Of a DNA stretch of 54,284 bases, positions 30,806-41,641 are shown one piece after another. Every line of letters begins with the position of its first letter. Position 1 is the stretch's first letter. Where the stretch lies: the NCBI GenBank assembly GCA_024331085.1, contig JANDJG010000004.1:1-54284 (forward strand), written 5' to 3'. A program made the position numbers and the translations under genes. The notes beneath the pieces were generated by a model. The model saw only the letters and a program-made list of their open reading frames with translations. It did no database searches and was not told the origin of the DNA. Source of the DNA: Nitrospira sp. Lineage in GTDB: Bacteria > Nitrospirota > Nitrospiria > Nitrospirales > Nitrospiraceae.

Positions 30806-32803
30806 TCAGAGTGGTTGACCGCGTGATGTCAACAATGGGGGTCTCGCCAGGGAGTCAGATGACCGGTCATGCTCGGCCTGCTCGGCCGTTGAAGCCTGGG
30901 TGGCGGCGGGGCGGTAGTCGTGGAGTCGGCGAGGAATAATGCCGTCGCTCAACCAACGATAGGTTCCCTCCGCGGCCTCCTTGCCGATCGTTGCCACGGT
31001 CTGGTCGTGATTGGATCCGCGGATCTCGCGGATCGCTCGATCAATTCGTTCTCTTGCCTCTGTGGCGATCAGCTCAACCAATCTCCACTTCGAAGGGTCG
31101 CCTGTCGCGTCACTTGATGACACGGCCTGCAAGGTTGCCGTCGTCATGACGAGCAGATCTTCTGCCACCATCTCCATGCGATTCTGTCGGCCTTGATCGT
31201 CCCGCAGCGCTTGTCCATGGCGGACCATCGCCCAGAAGATCGCCTTGGCCAGGCGGCGGCTGGTCCGCTCGACATATCGAAGCAGAGGCGTCGCGAGCGG
31301 ATGGCGAAACGCCGGCCTGTCGGGAAGCGGTCTGGGTCGCCACAAGCTGAAATACCAGGGAATGTAGAAACGAGCCAGCGCGAGCCACTCGGCGAACTTC
31401 GCAGGGCCGCTCAGTTCCCTTGCGACGTAGCGCGCCGCTCGCTCAAGGTGAGGGTTCAATCCTTCGCGGGCGACAAACGGCCGGAGCACGTCCGTTGCTC
31501 CTTCGCCGATCCGGTACATTTCAGCATCCCGCACCAATTGCTCGATCCCGAACGCCGGCTCGCCGCGGGCTCGCTTGGAGTCGGCCGTTTCGTACCCCAT
31601 GCCGCCAAAGATGATGTGGGCGTCTTTGAGGAACTGAATGGTCCGTTCCGAGCAGAAGATCTTCGTGATCGCGGCCTCGATCCTCACATCGAACGTGTGG
31701 CGGTCGGCTAGGCGCCAGGCGGCCAGGGCCAGCGATTCCATTGCAAACAGATTGACCGCCATGTGCCCGAGTCTCATTCGTTGGGTCTGGTGGGCACTTA
31801 GGGGTTTTTGAAAGGTGAATCGTTCGTTGGCTCGGTCGAGTGTCGGTTGCCAAGCCTGTTTGGCCATGCCGAGGCAGATGGCCGGGATGCTGATGCCCCG
31901 CCCGATGTTCAGAATAGTCAGCGCATACTTCAACCCACGCCCCACTTCGCCGATCAGATTGGCGGCGGGAATCCGCACGTTGGTGAAGATCAAGTGGCCA
32001 TTTTCAATCCCGCGGCAGCCTTCGAATTGACACCGTTGCCGCACGGCGACGCCTGGCGCCTCCATATCAAGGATGAAGGCGGTGGGGACTTTGGCGTCAG
32101 CCCCTTTGCCTTCGGGGACCGGCACCCACATGGCCTTCCCTCCAGCCGTAACCTTTTTGGCTGGCACCTGCGCGATCAACGTGAGGTATCGGGCAATCGG
32201 GCCGTTGGTGCACCAGAGCTTCTCCCCGTTGACTACGAAGGTCTCACCGCCTGCTTCCAACACCGCTTCCGTTCGAATGTTGGCGGCATCGGAGCCGGTA
32301 GCCGGCTCGGTGAGGGCGAAGGCCGAGATTGCTTCGCGCGCGACCATCGGCAGGTAGGTTCGTCGTTGCTCCTCAGTACCAAACAGCAGGAGCGGCATGG
32401 CGATGCCGATGGACTGCGGCACCGCGACGGTCAGTGCGAGTACATTGCTCCAACTTGCGATCAGTGTGAGGGCGCGGCCGTAGTTGGTAGAGGAAAATCC
32501 CAGCCCCCCATAGGCCGGTGGGATTTTCATGGCGAAGGCGCCGAGCGCAAAAAGCCCCTTGAAGACTGATTCAGGGATCTTGCCGGTCCGTTCAATTTCG
32601 TCGGGATCGACCTGCGTGGTGAGGAAGGAGATGAGGCGGGGGCGATAGGCTTCCCAGGCCGCCACTTGGTCGGGAGGTTCCGCCTCGTGGAGGAGCAGCC
32701 CAAAATCAGGCTCCCCCATGAAGAGCCCGGCCATAAAACTCTGTCCTGAGAGCCGTTCGCGGGCCTCTTCGATCCGCTCGAACCCTTTGAACAGGGAGGT
32801 CAT
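30806..32803 (-). CDS. Acyl-CoA dehydrogenase (large, with C-terminal extension)
   Basis: AFALTEPATGSDAANIRTEA; HIIFGGMGYE; RDAEMYRIGEGATDVLR; 665 aa. Confidence 0.92.
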   Translation of the reverse strand: MTSLFKGFERIEEARERLSGQSFMAGLFMGEPDFGLLLHEAEPPDQVAAWEAYRPRLISFLTTQVDPDEIERTGKIPESVFKGLFALGAFAMKIPPAYGGLGFSSTNYGRALTLIASWSNVLALTVAVPQSIGIAMPLLLFGTEEQRRTYLPMVAREAISAFALTEPATGSDAANIRTEAVLEAGGETFVVNGEKLWCTNGPIARYLTLIAQVPAKKVTAGGKAMWVPVPEGKGADAKVPTAFILDMEAPGVAVRQRCQFEGCRGIENGHLIFTNVRIPAANLIGEVGRGLKYALTILNIGRGISIPAICLGMAKQAWQPTLDRANERFTFQKPLSAHQTQRMRLGHMAVNLFAMESLALAAWRLADRHTFDVRIEAAITKIFCSERTIQFLKDAHIIFGGMGYETADSKRARGEPAFGIEQLVRDAEMYRIGEGATDVLRPFVAREGLNPHLERAARYVARELSGPAKFAEWLALARFYIPWYFSLWRPRPLPDRPAFRHPLATPLLRYVERTSRRLAKAIFWAMVRHGQALRDDQGRQNRMEMVAEDLLVMTTATLQAVSSSDATGDPSKWRLVELIATEARERIDRAIREIRGSNHDQTVATIGKEAAEGTYRWLSDGIIPRRLHDYRPAATQASTAEQAEHDRSSDSLARPPLLTSRGQPL

Positions 32804-32846
32804 GGCCTCCTCCTTTGCTCGCCGCCGCTTCCCTCAACGGACCGGC

Positions 32847-33809
32847 TCACGCCACCGACTTTTTGAACCGGGTCACTTCCTGTTTAAACGCCTGGTGCCC
32901 TCCGTACTCGAAGACGTAGCGGGTCATGTCGAACAAGGGAGCTGGGTCCAGATCGCGCAGAAGCTCCGGCTTCCATGTGATCTCCAATTGATTGATCATC
33001 GTGAAAGGGGTCGGGGTACCGACCAGACCCAACGGGACCTGACCGTAGGAGCGGGAAAATAAGAGAATCTCCCGGTCGAACATCGCGGCGTTCATGTCCT
33101 GCGCGGCACCCTGTGCACGGTAGTCTTCCTCGAACCGCCGGAAGGCCGGCGCCCGCATCAACTCTTCCCGAAAGGCAAAGAAGACGTGAATGCCGGCCCG
33201 TTGTTGATCATCCATCACTCGCACGGCGTCCGCCACCACCGACTCCTGTTGCATCTGCTCTTTCGTCAAGATCAGCAGGCGGCGGATGACGACGCCCCGT
33301 TTGACGGCTTCTTGGTTGGCCAGCAGATAGGTCGGGTAGAGCGCCTCGCCTCGTTTCCAAATGTTCCACCGTTCCATGACCGCGTCGATGGATCGTTCGG
33401 CGGTTTGAACGAGTCGAACGGCTTCGGCGTTCGCCTCGGCTCCTTCGTACATCAAGGTTTGCGCCTCGAGTTGGCGAAGCTCCCGGCCGATGGCCTCCAC
33501 CTTCCGCGGCAGGTACTTGGGTGTTTTGGGCACATGCAGCATGACATCGACGGCTGTGAGAGCCAGCGTCCAATAGCCTTTCGCGGAGGCCGGCGCCTTG
33601 TCCTTCTGAGCAATCAGCAGCAGCTCGACCGGATTTTTATCAAGCAGCTTGGCGATCTTGATGCAGAGTTCCGGCTTGGGAATTTTTAAGCCACGGCGCA
33701 TCAAGTTGGCGTCCGGTTGCGTAATGCCCAGCTTGTCCGCGAGCGCGTAATCGCTCTTAAGCCCATAACGTTCTTTCACGGCTTCCAGGTATTTGGCGAT
33801 TTCGGTCAT
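32847..33809 (-). CDS. HTH-domain putative transcriptional regulator with large C-terminal domain
   Basis: YGLKSDYALADKLGITQPDANLMRRGLKIPKPELCIKIAKLLDKNPVELLLIAQ resembles an XRE/Cro-like HTH; C-terminal domain not assigned. Confidence 0.65.
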   Translation of the reverse strand: MTEIAKYLEAVKERYGLKSDYALADKLGITQPDANLMRRGLKIPKPELCIKIAKLLDKNPVELLLIAQKDKAPASAKGYWTLALTAVDVMLHVPKTPKYLPRKVEAIGRELRQLEAQTLMYEGAEANAEAVRLVQTAERSIDAVMERWNIWKRGEALYPTYLLANQEAVKRGVVIRRLLILTKEQMQQESVVADAVRVMDDQQRAGIHVFFAFREELMRAPAFRRFEEDYRAQGAAQDMNAAMFDREILLFSRSYGQVPLGLVGTPTPFTMINQLEITWKPELLRDLDPAPLFDMTRYVFEYGGHQAFKQEVTRFKKSVA

Positions 33810-33837
33810 GGTCCTTCGAGTCGCTCCTCACGATGAG

Positions 33838-34566
33838 TCATGCGGCCTGGTTGTGAGTCTGTGTGGCTGCTCCGTCGGGGGCGAGGCGGTCCAGTCCCAA
33901 CCAGAATCCTTCGAGATAGTTCAAGACAGCAAGCACACCTTCCCGAAAGGCCGCTTGGTCCTCCACCGGCAAACCGTGTCCGGCGCTGTGCTCCGCCGCG
34001 AGCACTGCCTGAGTCATGGCCTGTTCGTGCGTCGATTCGAGCTCGCGATGAAACGTGAAATAGGTGATGTCCATGTCGGGATAGCGCGACGCTTTCAGGA
34101 TCGTTAATCCTGGGATCAGATGATCCCACATCGTGATGGCCATGTTCTCAAGGCCGAAGGAAGCGCCGAGCGCCTTGGCGTGGTTTCCATCGCTGTAGAG
34201 CCGTTGCATGCCCTCGATGTAGGCACGGGTGGAGGGCAACATGGGCCTCGTCATGGCGAGGTGCACATCGATACCCACTGATCGGAGAAAGTTCCGGTAC
34301 AGCAATTCGTGGCGATGCGTGGGGTTGCCATCGCCCAGCTCCGAATAGAGCACCCTTGTCAGTTCGTCGGCGATCCGTTCGTCTTCCGTGTTCACCAATT
34401 GCGACGCGAGGATCTGAGGGAAAAACCGAGCGAAGTTGTAGAACTCGACCGCGAAGTCACGGAACTCTTGATCGGATAGGGCGCCGGATCGGAAACGGCG
34501 CAGGTAGCGGTTGTTAACGGCGCCGTGCGCCAGCACGACGCGCCGCATGTCGTCGTGGAAGGTCAT
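33838..34566 (-). CDS. Heme-oxygenase-like diiron (HDO/CADD/PqqC-like) iron-containing redox enzyme
   Basis: MTFHDDMRRVVLAHGAVNNRYLRRFRSGALSDQEFRDFAVEFYNFARFFPQIL...LYSELGDGNPTHRHELLYR...ENMAITMWDH...YFTFHRELESTHEQAM; GGAGGT RBS before ATG 34566. Confidence 0.72.
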   Translation of the reverse strand: MTFHDDMRRVVLAHGAVNNRYLRRFRSGALSDQEFRDFAVEFYNFARFFPQILASQLVNTEDERIADELTRVLYSELGDGNPTHRHELLYRNFLRSVGIDVHLAMTRPMLPSTRAYIEGMQRLYSDGNHAKALGASFGLENMAITMWDHLIPGLTILKASRYPDMDITYFTFHRELESTHEQAMTQAVLAAEHSAGHGLPVEDQAAFREGVLAVLNYLEGFWLGLDRLAPDGAATQTHNQAA

Positions 34567-34623
34567 GGGACACCTCCAAGTCACGAGCCTCGACGTGGCT
34601 GCCGAGGCAGCTTGAACCGGCAT

Positions 34624-34822
34624 GACGAAAGCAGCGATATAAAAATACTATCACTAAGCACAATCGCATGTTACCGAAATTTGCGGCATCTGCACAATAC
34701 AAATACATTGTTCAGGAAGAGAAAAGTTTTTTCACGATCAGAATTGACACAAAATGATTTAGATATGCTATCATGCGATAGCAAAATGTCGTTAACCGTT
34801 TCCCGCCGCAAGGAGGCCAGCC
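34624..34822. promoter_or_regulatory. AT-rich divergent intergenic region with promoter and palindromic operator candidate
   Basis: TTGACA at 34744-34749; palindrome GCTATC-ATGC-GATAGC 34767-34782 overlapping -10-like TATCAT (34769-34774). Confidence 0.55.
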
Positions 34823-35407
34823 ATGCGCCAGGCGATCGGGATCGACCACATCACCCTCTGCGTCGAAAGTCTCGAGGCCGCCGAGTTTCTCTTCACAAAA
34901 ATCCTGGGGTTCGAGGTGCTCTGGTCCGCTCGCGACGTAGGCACCGAGAAGTCATCCATGGATACGGTCGTGGTTCAGAGCGGCAATGCGAGGATCGCCC
35001 TCATGCAGGGTCGTGACAAGGTGATGCGGTCGCAGATCAACGACTTCATCGACAAATACGGTCAAGGGGTCCAGCATTTCGCCATCGAAGTGGATGACAT
35101 CGAGGCGACTTGCCGGGAATGGGAGGCCCATGGTGTGCGGTTCAGTGGACCGGTCAAAGAGGGGCGGGACGGATTCGGTCCCCTGCGGCAACGGTTTACC
35201 CAACCGATTTTTCCTGGGAGCGGGCTCTTCATTGAGTTGATCCAACGGAAGCACGGCGGAGAAAAGGCCACGACCTTCGTGCGAAGCACGGTAGAATCAC
35301 TGTATCGGGACATCGAGCGAGAGCAGGAGACAGGCCGAACAGAAACAATCGTCGATTACGACTCGTTGCCGCTACCCGGCAAGAAGGAGTTAAAACGGGC
35401 CTCGTGA
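34823..35407 (+). CDS. VOC-superfamily, 4-hydroxyphenylpyruvate dioxygenase-like protein (short, 194 aa)
   Basis: IDHITLCVESLEAAEFLFTKILGFE...GVQHFAIEVDDIEAT...GLFIELIQRKHG; candidate H...H...E ligands; upstream of hmgA. Confidence 0.75.
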   Translation: MRQAIGIDHITLCVESLEAAEFLFTKILGFEVLWSARDVGTEKSSMDTVVVQSGNARIALMQGRDKVMRSQINDFIDKYGQGVQHFAIEVDDIEATCREWEAHGVRFSGPVKEGRDGFGPLRQRFTQPIFPGSGLFIELIQRKHGGEKATTFVRSTVESLYRDIEREQETGRTETIVDYDSLPLPGKKELKRAS

Positions 35408-35438
35408 GCGGAGCCATTGGTGTGAGCGGAGGTGTCCC

Positions 35439-36548
35439 ATGTATCTCCTCAGAAAAGGAAAGACTCCTAACCAGGCCCATGTGGGGATTCCGGAAGGACT
35501 CTATGAGGAAGAACACGGACGGGATGGCTTCAGCGGTCCGGCGTCCCATCTCTATCGCACCCATCCTCCGACCGCTTGGGTCAGGATCGAAGGGCCATTG
35601 AAACCGCGAGCCTTTTCCTGCACGAAACTGTGGGAAGGAGATGGGCTGGTCCGAGACGGCGAGGCAATCCCGGTGATGAAAAGCCGAGATGCGATCCTTT
35701 CGGTGGTGCGCCACAAGGAGACCATGACCTCTTTCATCCGCAATGGGGACGGTGACGAACTGTGGTTTGTGCATAGAGGGCGAGGACGATTCGAGACGGA
35801 CTACGGAGTCCTCCCCTATGAGGCGGGAGACTACGTCGTTATTCCCAAGGGCACGACCTATCGGGTTCATGTGGACGATGGACCGACGGATGGCCTGATC
35901 GTCGAGACGCCGGAGCCGATCGTCATGCCGGACCGAGGCCCGTTGGGGCACCATGCCCTGTTCGATAAGGGGGTGTTGGTGGCACCGGAGTTGGAAGCGA
36001 TCGAGCCGTCGGAAGCAGAAGATCAGCCATGGGAAATCCGGATCAAACGGCAAGGGGCTTTCACCAACGTGGTCTATCCCTTCTATCCGATGGACGTCGT
36101 CGGGTGGAAAGGTGATCTCTGGGTTGCCAAGTTGAACGTGCGGGATTTTCGGCCGGTCACGAGCCCTCGCTACCATTTGCCGCCGAGCGCCCATGTCACC
36201 TTTCAGGCCGGAGGGTGCCTCGTGTCCACCTTTGCGCCAAGGCCGCTCGAGACAGACCCGGAGGCCCTGCGTGTGCCGTTCTATCACCGCAACATGGACT
36301 ACGACGAAGTGTTGTTTTACCACCAGGGCGAGTTCTTCAGTCGCGCCGGCATCGAAGCGGGCATGCTCACGCTGCATCCCCAGGGTATTCACCATGGACC
36401 GCAGCCGCAAGCCGTGCAGGCGGCCAAGGGAAAGACCTACACGAACGAGGTGGCGGTGATGATCGAATCCCAGTCGCCTTTTGAAGTGGCGCCACAGATG
36501 GAGAGAGTGGAAGTCGATAACTATGCCGTGAGTTGGAGTAGAGGATGA
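35439..36548 (+). CDS. hmgA: Homogentisate 1,2-dioxygenase-like protein
   Basis: DELWFVHRGRGRFETDYGVLPYEAGDYVVIPKGTTYRV...FYHRNMDYDEVLFYHQGEFFSRAGIEAGMLTLHPQGIHHGPQP. Confidence 0.88.
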   Translation: MYLLRKGKTPNQAHVGIPEGLYEEEHGRDGFSGPASHLYRTHPPTAWVRIEGPLKPRAFSCTKLWEGDGLVRDGEAIPVMKSRDAILSVVRHKETMTSFIRNGDGDELWFVHRGRGRFETDYGVLPYEAGDYVVIPKGTTYRVHVDDGPTDGLIVETPEPIVMPDRGPLGHHALFDKGVLVAPELEAIEPSEAEDQPWEIRIKRQGAFTNVVYPFYPMDVVGWKGDLWVAKLNVRDFRPVTSPRYHLPPSAHVTFQAGGCLVSTFAPRPLETDPEALRVPFYHRNMDYDEVLFYHQGEFFSRAGIEAGMLTLHPQGIHHGPQPQAVQAAKGKTYTNEVAVMIESQSPFEVAPQMERVEVDNYAVSWSRG

Positions 36549-37528
36549 AACTGGTCAGTTTTCGCGTTGTCACGCCGCTCGGCATCTTTACGAGGGTGGG
36601 AGCCTTTTATGATTCCCAAATCATCGATGTGAATATGGCCTACGCCCGTTGGCTGAAGGATCAAGGTGAGGCACAACCCTGTCGATTGGCCAACGCCCAC
36701 GTGCCGGCGACCATGTTGGAGTTTCTCGAAGGCGAAGCCTCGACTATGGCGGCGGCGCGCCGGGCTGTGGACTATGCGGTCCTACTTGGTTCCAAGGCCA
36801 GGGGGCCATCGGGTGAAATGGTCTGGTATCCCTTGGATGCCGTGCAACTGGCCGCGCCCCTCCCCAATCCTCCCTCGCTCCGTGACTTCATCGCGTTTGA
36901 AGCCCATATCGCCGCCACGTCGCAGAAACGAGGACAGCCGATTCCGCCCGAATGGTACCAGGCTCCCGTCTATTACAAGGGCAATCCGCGCACGATCATC
37001 GGGCCGGACGAGGACCTGCCTTGGCCCTTGGAGACGACCAAGTTGGACTATGAGCTGGAGCTTGCCTGCGTGATTGGGAAAAGGGGGCGCGATATTTCCG
37101 AACGGGACGCGCCGGACTATATCGCGGGCTACACGATCATGAACGACTTCAGCGCGCGCGACATCCAATTTCGAGAAATGGCCTGTCGATTGGGGCCGGC
37201 CAAGGGGAAAGATTTCGCGACCGTCCTCGGCCCGTGCCTGGTCACGCCGGACGAGATTGCCGATCTCAATTCGCTCGTGATGGTGGCGCGAGTTAACGGA
37301 GAGGAATGGTCGCGGGGCTGTTTCGGAACGATCCACTGGTCGTTCCCGCAGATGATCGCCCACGTCTCGCGCGGCGAGCCACTCTATCCCGGCGATGTGC
37401 TCGGATCGGGGACAGTGGGAGGGGGCTGTGGCCTTGAATTTGATCGGTACCTGAAACCGGGCGATGTGGTGGAACTAGAGATTCAGCCGATCGGCATCTT
37501 GCGAACCAGGGTGGTGGGCACGGCATGA
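36545..37528 (+). CDS. Fumarylacetoacetate hydrolase family protein
   Basis: LDYELELACVIGKRGRDISERDAPDYIAGYTIMNDFSARDIQ; SRGEPLYPGDVLGSGTVGGGCGLE; overlaps hmgA stop. Confidence 0.92.
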   Translation: MKLVSFRVVTPLGIFTRVGAFYDSQIIDVNMAYARWLKDQGEAQPCRLANAHVPATMLEFLEGEASTMAAARRAVDYAVLLGSKARGPSGEMVWYPLDAVQLAAPLPNPPSLRDFIAFEAHIAATSQKRGQPIPPEWYQAPVYYKGNPRTIIGPDEDLPWPLETTKLDYELELACVIGKRGRDISERDAPDYIAGYTIMNDFSARDIQFREMACRLGPAKGKDFATVLGPCLVTPDEIADLNSLVMVARVNGEEWSRGCFGTIHWSFPQMIAHVSRGEPLYPGDVLGSGTVGGGCGLEFDRYLKPGDVVELEIQPIGILRTRVVGTA

Positions 37529-37587
37529 CGGAACGGCGTGGAAGGCAAGCATGACCAGCACACACGCAGAAAAGAAAGGAGGCGGCC

Positions 37588-38340
37588 ATGACCACGATGA
37601 TGGATCGGATGGCACTCGAAGAGTTGACACGCCGCCACCTCGACCTCTATGCGGGTCCGGACATTGAAACCAAACTCAAGGCCGTGGTTCGCCTCGGCCC
37701 CCATAGCCGATGCTCGTTGGACGATCTGCTCGCCATCTTTCGTCTCTCCCGTTCGATCTTCTTCGAGACCCACGTCGAGACAGTATCTGGCCATCACACA
37801 GCGACATACTTGCGGTTTGAATCCATTGCTCGGTTCCCGGACTTGATCGCGCTGATCGCGCGCGACATGGCTGACTGGATCGACCGGACGTTTCGGGACC
37901 AGCCCCTTGCCGGCATCGTCGCCACGACCTCCGCTGCTCAAACGTTGGCAACGGCTGTCGCCGATCAATTGCGTGAGCGGAAGTCCCTGCGCCTGACCTT
38001 CACGCCGTACAACAGCGGAACCGGCCGAATCGGGACGGATATCGCGAGCGGGACCATCTATGCCGGCGAGCGGTTCCTCTCACTCAATGACGTGACGACG
38101 CGTGGCCAGTGTGTGAGAAAGCTCGGCAACGTCGTGACGGACCAGGGAGGGGTCTTGGCCGGCATGGCGGTCTTCGCCCGCCGGGACAGTGGCCAGTTTC
38201 CGTTGATGGACGAACTGATGAGCACCTATCCCTTTTATTACACAGTGGATCTACTGATGCCGCAGTGGGAACCGGCGGACTGTCCCTTGTGCCGGCAAGA
38301 TAGTCCCCTCCTGTCATGGAGAGAAATGCCGGCCTTGTGA
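37588..38340 (+). CDS. Phosphoribosyltransferase-like protein (orotate PRTase-like fold)
   Basis: GIVATTSAAQTLATAVADQL...FLSLNDVTTRGQCVRKLGNVVTDQGGVLAGMAVFARRD; degenerate PRPP motif (ND instead of DD/ED). Confidence 0.55.
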   Translation: MTTMMDRMALEELTRRHLDLYAGPDIETKLKAVVRLGPHSRCSLDDLLAIFRLSRSIFFETHVETVSGHHTATYLRFESIARFPDLIALIARDMADWIDRTFRDQPLAGIVATTSAAQTLATAVADQLRERKSLRLTFTPYNSGTGRIGTDIASGTIYAGERFLSLNDVTTRGQCVRKLGNVVTDQGGVLAGMAVFARRDSGQFPLMDELMSTYPFYYTVDLLMPQWEPADCPLCRQDSPLLSWREMPAL

Positions 38341-38403
38341 GGAGGGATGCCCCTTCGCGTGGGTGGGGAGGAGGGATCGAAAGAGGAACCCGAGGAGGAA
38401 CCG

Positions 38404-39401
38404 ATGGACCGAGTCGAAGTCGCCAACGAGATCAAACGGGCCGAGTGGCAGCAGATGTATTACTACCTGCGTCTCACCAGGTCGTTGGAGGACCGGATTT
38501 CGGCCCTCTATCGGCAGGGGCGGATCGTCGGTGGTTGTTATACCAGTCACGGGATGGAAGCAATTGCCGTCGGCTATGCCTCGGCGCTTGAACGGGACGA
38601 CGTGATCGCGCCGTTCCATCGCGATATGGGTGCCTTCTTGATTCGCGGCATCACGCCGGGCGAAGTGCTGGCTCAGTATCTGGGCAAACGGACCGGCCCG
38701 ACCAAGGGCAAGGACGGCAATGTCCACATGGGAGACTTAAAACGCGGCATCATCGGCTTCGTGAGTCATCTGGCCGACAACCTGCCGGTCGCGACGGGAG
38801 CGGCGCTGGCATTCAAAATCAGGGGAGAGCGGCGTGTTGTCTTCACGGGAACCGGCGATGGTGGCACGAGCCGCGGCGACTTTCACGAGGCGATGAATTT
38901 CGCCTCGGTGCGGAAGCTGCCGGTCGTGTTCTTTTGCAACAACAATCAATATGCCTATTCCACGCCACTCCGCCTGCAGATGGCAATCGCCAACGTCGTT
39001 GATCGAGCGAAGGCCTATGGGATGCCCGGCGAGATCGTGGATGGCAATGACGTGGCCGCGGTGTTTCTGGCCGCCAAACGGGCCATTGCGCGGGCCCGCG
39101 CGGGAGAAGGGCCGACGTTTCTCGAGTTTAAAACCATGAGGATGCATGGCCATTCGGAACATGATGCGGCCAAGTATGTGCCGCGTGAACTGCTGGAAGA
39201 ATGGAAAAAGAAAGATCCCATCCTCAGAGCCGAACAGCGGTTACTCGAACTGGGCTATGCCGATGAAGCGTACTTTCGCGACGTCGGCCTGAGAGTGCAG
39301 AAGGAAATCGATGCGGCGTTGGAATTCGCCGAACAGAGCCCCTTGCCGGAAGGACGGGAAGTATTGGAGGGAGTTTTTGCCAATCCCGACGAGGTGGAAC
39401 C

Positions 39402-39405
<4 letters not shown>
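38404..39405 (+). CDS. 2-oxoacid dehydrogenase E1 alpha (branched-chain/pyruvate type)
   Basis: GKDGNVHMGDLKRGIIGFVSHLADNLPVATGAALAFK; FTGTGDGGTSRGDFHEAMNFASVRKLPVVFFCNNNQYAYSTP. Confidence 0.93.
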
Positions 39406-40391
<986 letters not shown>

Positions 40392-40411
40392 AGGCCATCA
40401 AGAGGAGGGTC

Positions 40412-41641
40412 ATGGCGACGGACATCATCATGCCCCAGTTGGGGGAAAGCATCGCGGAGGGCACAGTCGTGAAATGGCTCATTCCGGCCGGCAGCATAGT
40501 CGAGCGTGATCAACCGCTCCTGGAGGTCGAGACCGAAAAGGTGGCGCTCGAAATTCCCTCTCCCGCCGCGGGGCGACTGTCCGAGATTCTCGTGAAGGAA
40601 GGGGAGACCGTGCCGGTCGGCACGGTGTTGGGCCGCATCGATGGCGTGCCCGTCACTGATGTCATCAATCGGGTGGGTGGCGTTGTGGTCCGTCCGATGG
40701 AGCCAGTCGCCAAACAGGGTGGAAAGGAGAGGGTGGCGACAGGGGAAACAGGCCAACGAAGTGAAGCCGGTGCCGAGGAAGGGGCCATGCCCCTCTCGCC
40801 GGCTGTTCGGCATCTGGCCAAACAACATGGTGTGGATCTCTCGCAAGTGAAGGGGACCGGCGCGGGTGGCCGGATCACCAAGAAAGACGTCGAGGACTTT
40901 ATCGCCCATTGCCGCACAGAAGCGGCTCAAACCGTCTCGCCGGCCGGCCGGCCGGCGGTAACCAACGAAGAAGAAACGGCCGACGAGATTGTCCCCCTCA
41001 CGCCGATGAGAAAGATCATCGCCGAACGGATGGTTAACAGCAGACGGACCGCCGCCCATGTGACAACGGTCTTCGAAGCGGATTTCTCGGCTATCGCCGC
41101 TTGCCGCAAAGACCGTCCGCTCACCTATCTGCCGTTCGTGGTCCATGCGGTGGCACGTGCGATCCGAGCGTTCCCCATCATGAACTCCTCGTGGAGCGAC
41201 GAAGGCATCGTGATCAAGCGCGCCATCCACATCGGTATCGCCACGGCGTTGGAAGAGGGGCTCCTGGTGCCGGTCGTGCGGCATGCGGATCGAAAGAGCG
41301 TGACCCATCTGGCTCAAGAGATCGCTGATCTGGCTGAGCGGGCGAGGAGCAAACGGTTGAATCCGGATGAGGTCTTGGGCGGGACCTTCTCGATCACCAA
41401 CCACGGCGGATTCGGCAGCCTGCTCAGTACGCCGATCATTCATCACCCGCAAATTGCGATCCTGGGGGTTGGCGCGGTGCAGAAACGACCGGTGGTCATC
41501 CATGACGCCATCGCGATCCGGTCAATGGCCTATTTGAGCCTCTCGTTCGACCATCGAGTGATCGACGGCGCCACGGCCGATCGGTTCATGGCCAAGGTCA
41601 AAGATGCAATCGAACAGAGTGACTGGGAGCGGAACCTATGA
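40412..41641 (+). CDS. 2-oxoacid dehydrogenase E2 (dihydrolipoamide acyltransferase)
   Basis: Lipoyl motif VETEKVALEIPSP; E3-binding-like domain PAVRHLAKQHGVDLSQVKGTGAGGRITKKDVEDF; LSFDHRVIDGATADRF. Confidence 0.95.
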   Translation: MATDIIMPQLGESIAEGTVVKWLIPAGSIVERDQPLLEVETEKVALEIPSPAAGRLSEILVKEGETVPVGTVLGRIDGVPVTDVINRVGGVVVRPMEPVAKQGGKERVATGETGQRSEAGAEEGAMPLSPAVRHLAKQHGVDLSQVKGTGAGGRITKKDVEDFIAHCRTEAAQTVSPAGRPAVTNEEETADEIVPLTPMRKIIAERMVNSRRTAAHVTTVFEADFSAIAACRKDRPLTYLPFVVHAVARAIRAFPIMNSSWSDEGIVIKRAIHIGIATALEEGLLVPVVRHADRKSVTHLAQEIADLAERARSKRLNPDEVLGGTFSITNHGGFGSLLSTPIIHHPQIAILGVGAVQKRPVVIHDAIAIRSMAYLSLSFDHRVIDGATADRFMAKVKDAIEQSDWERNL

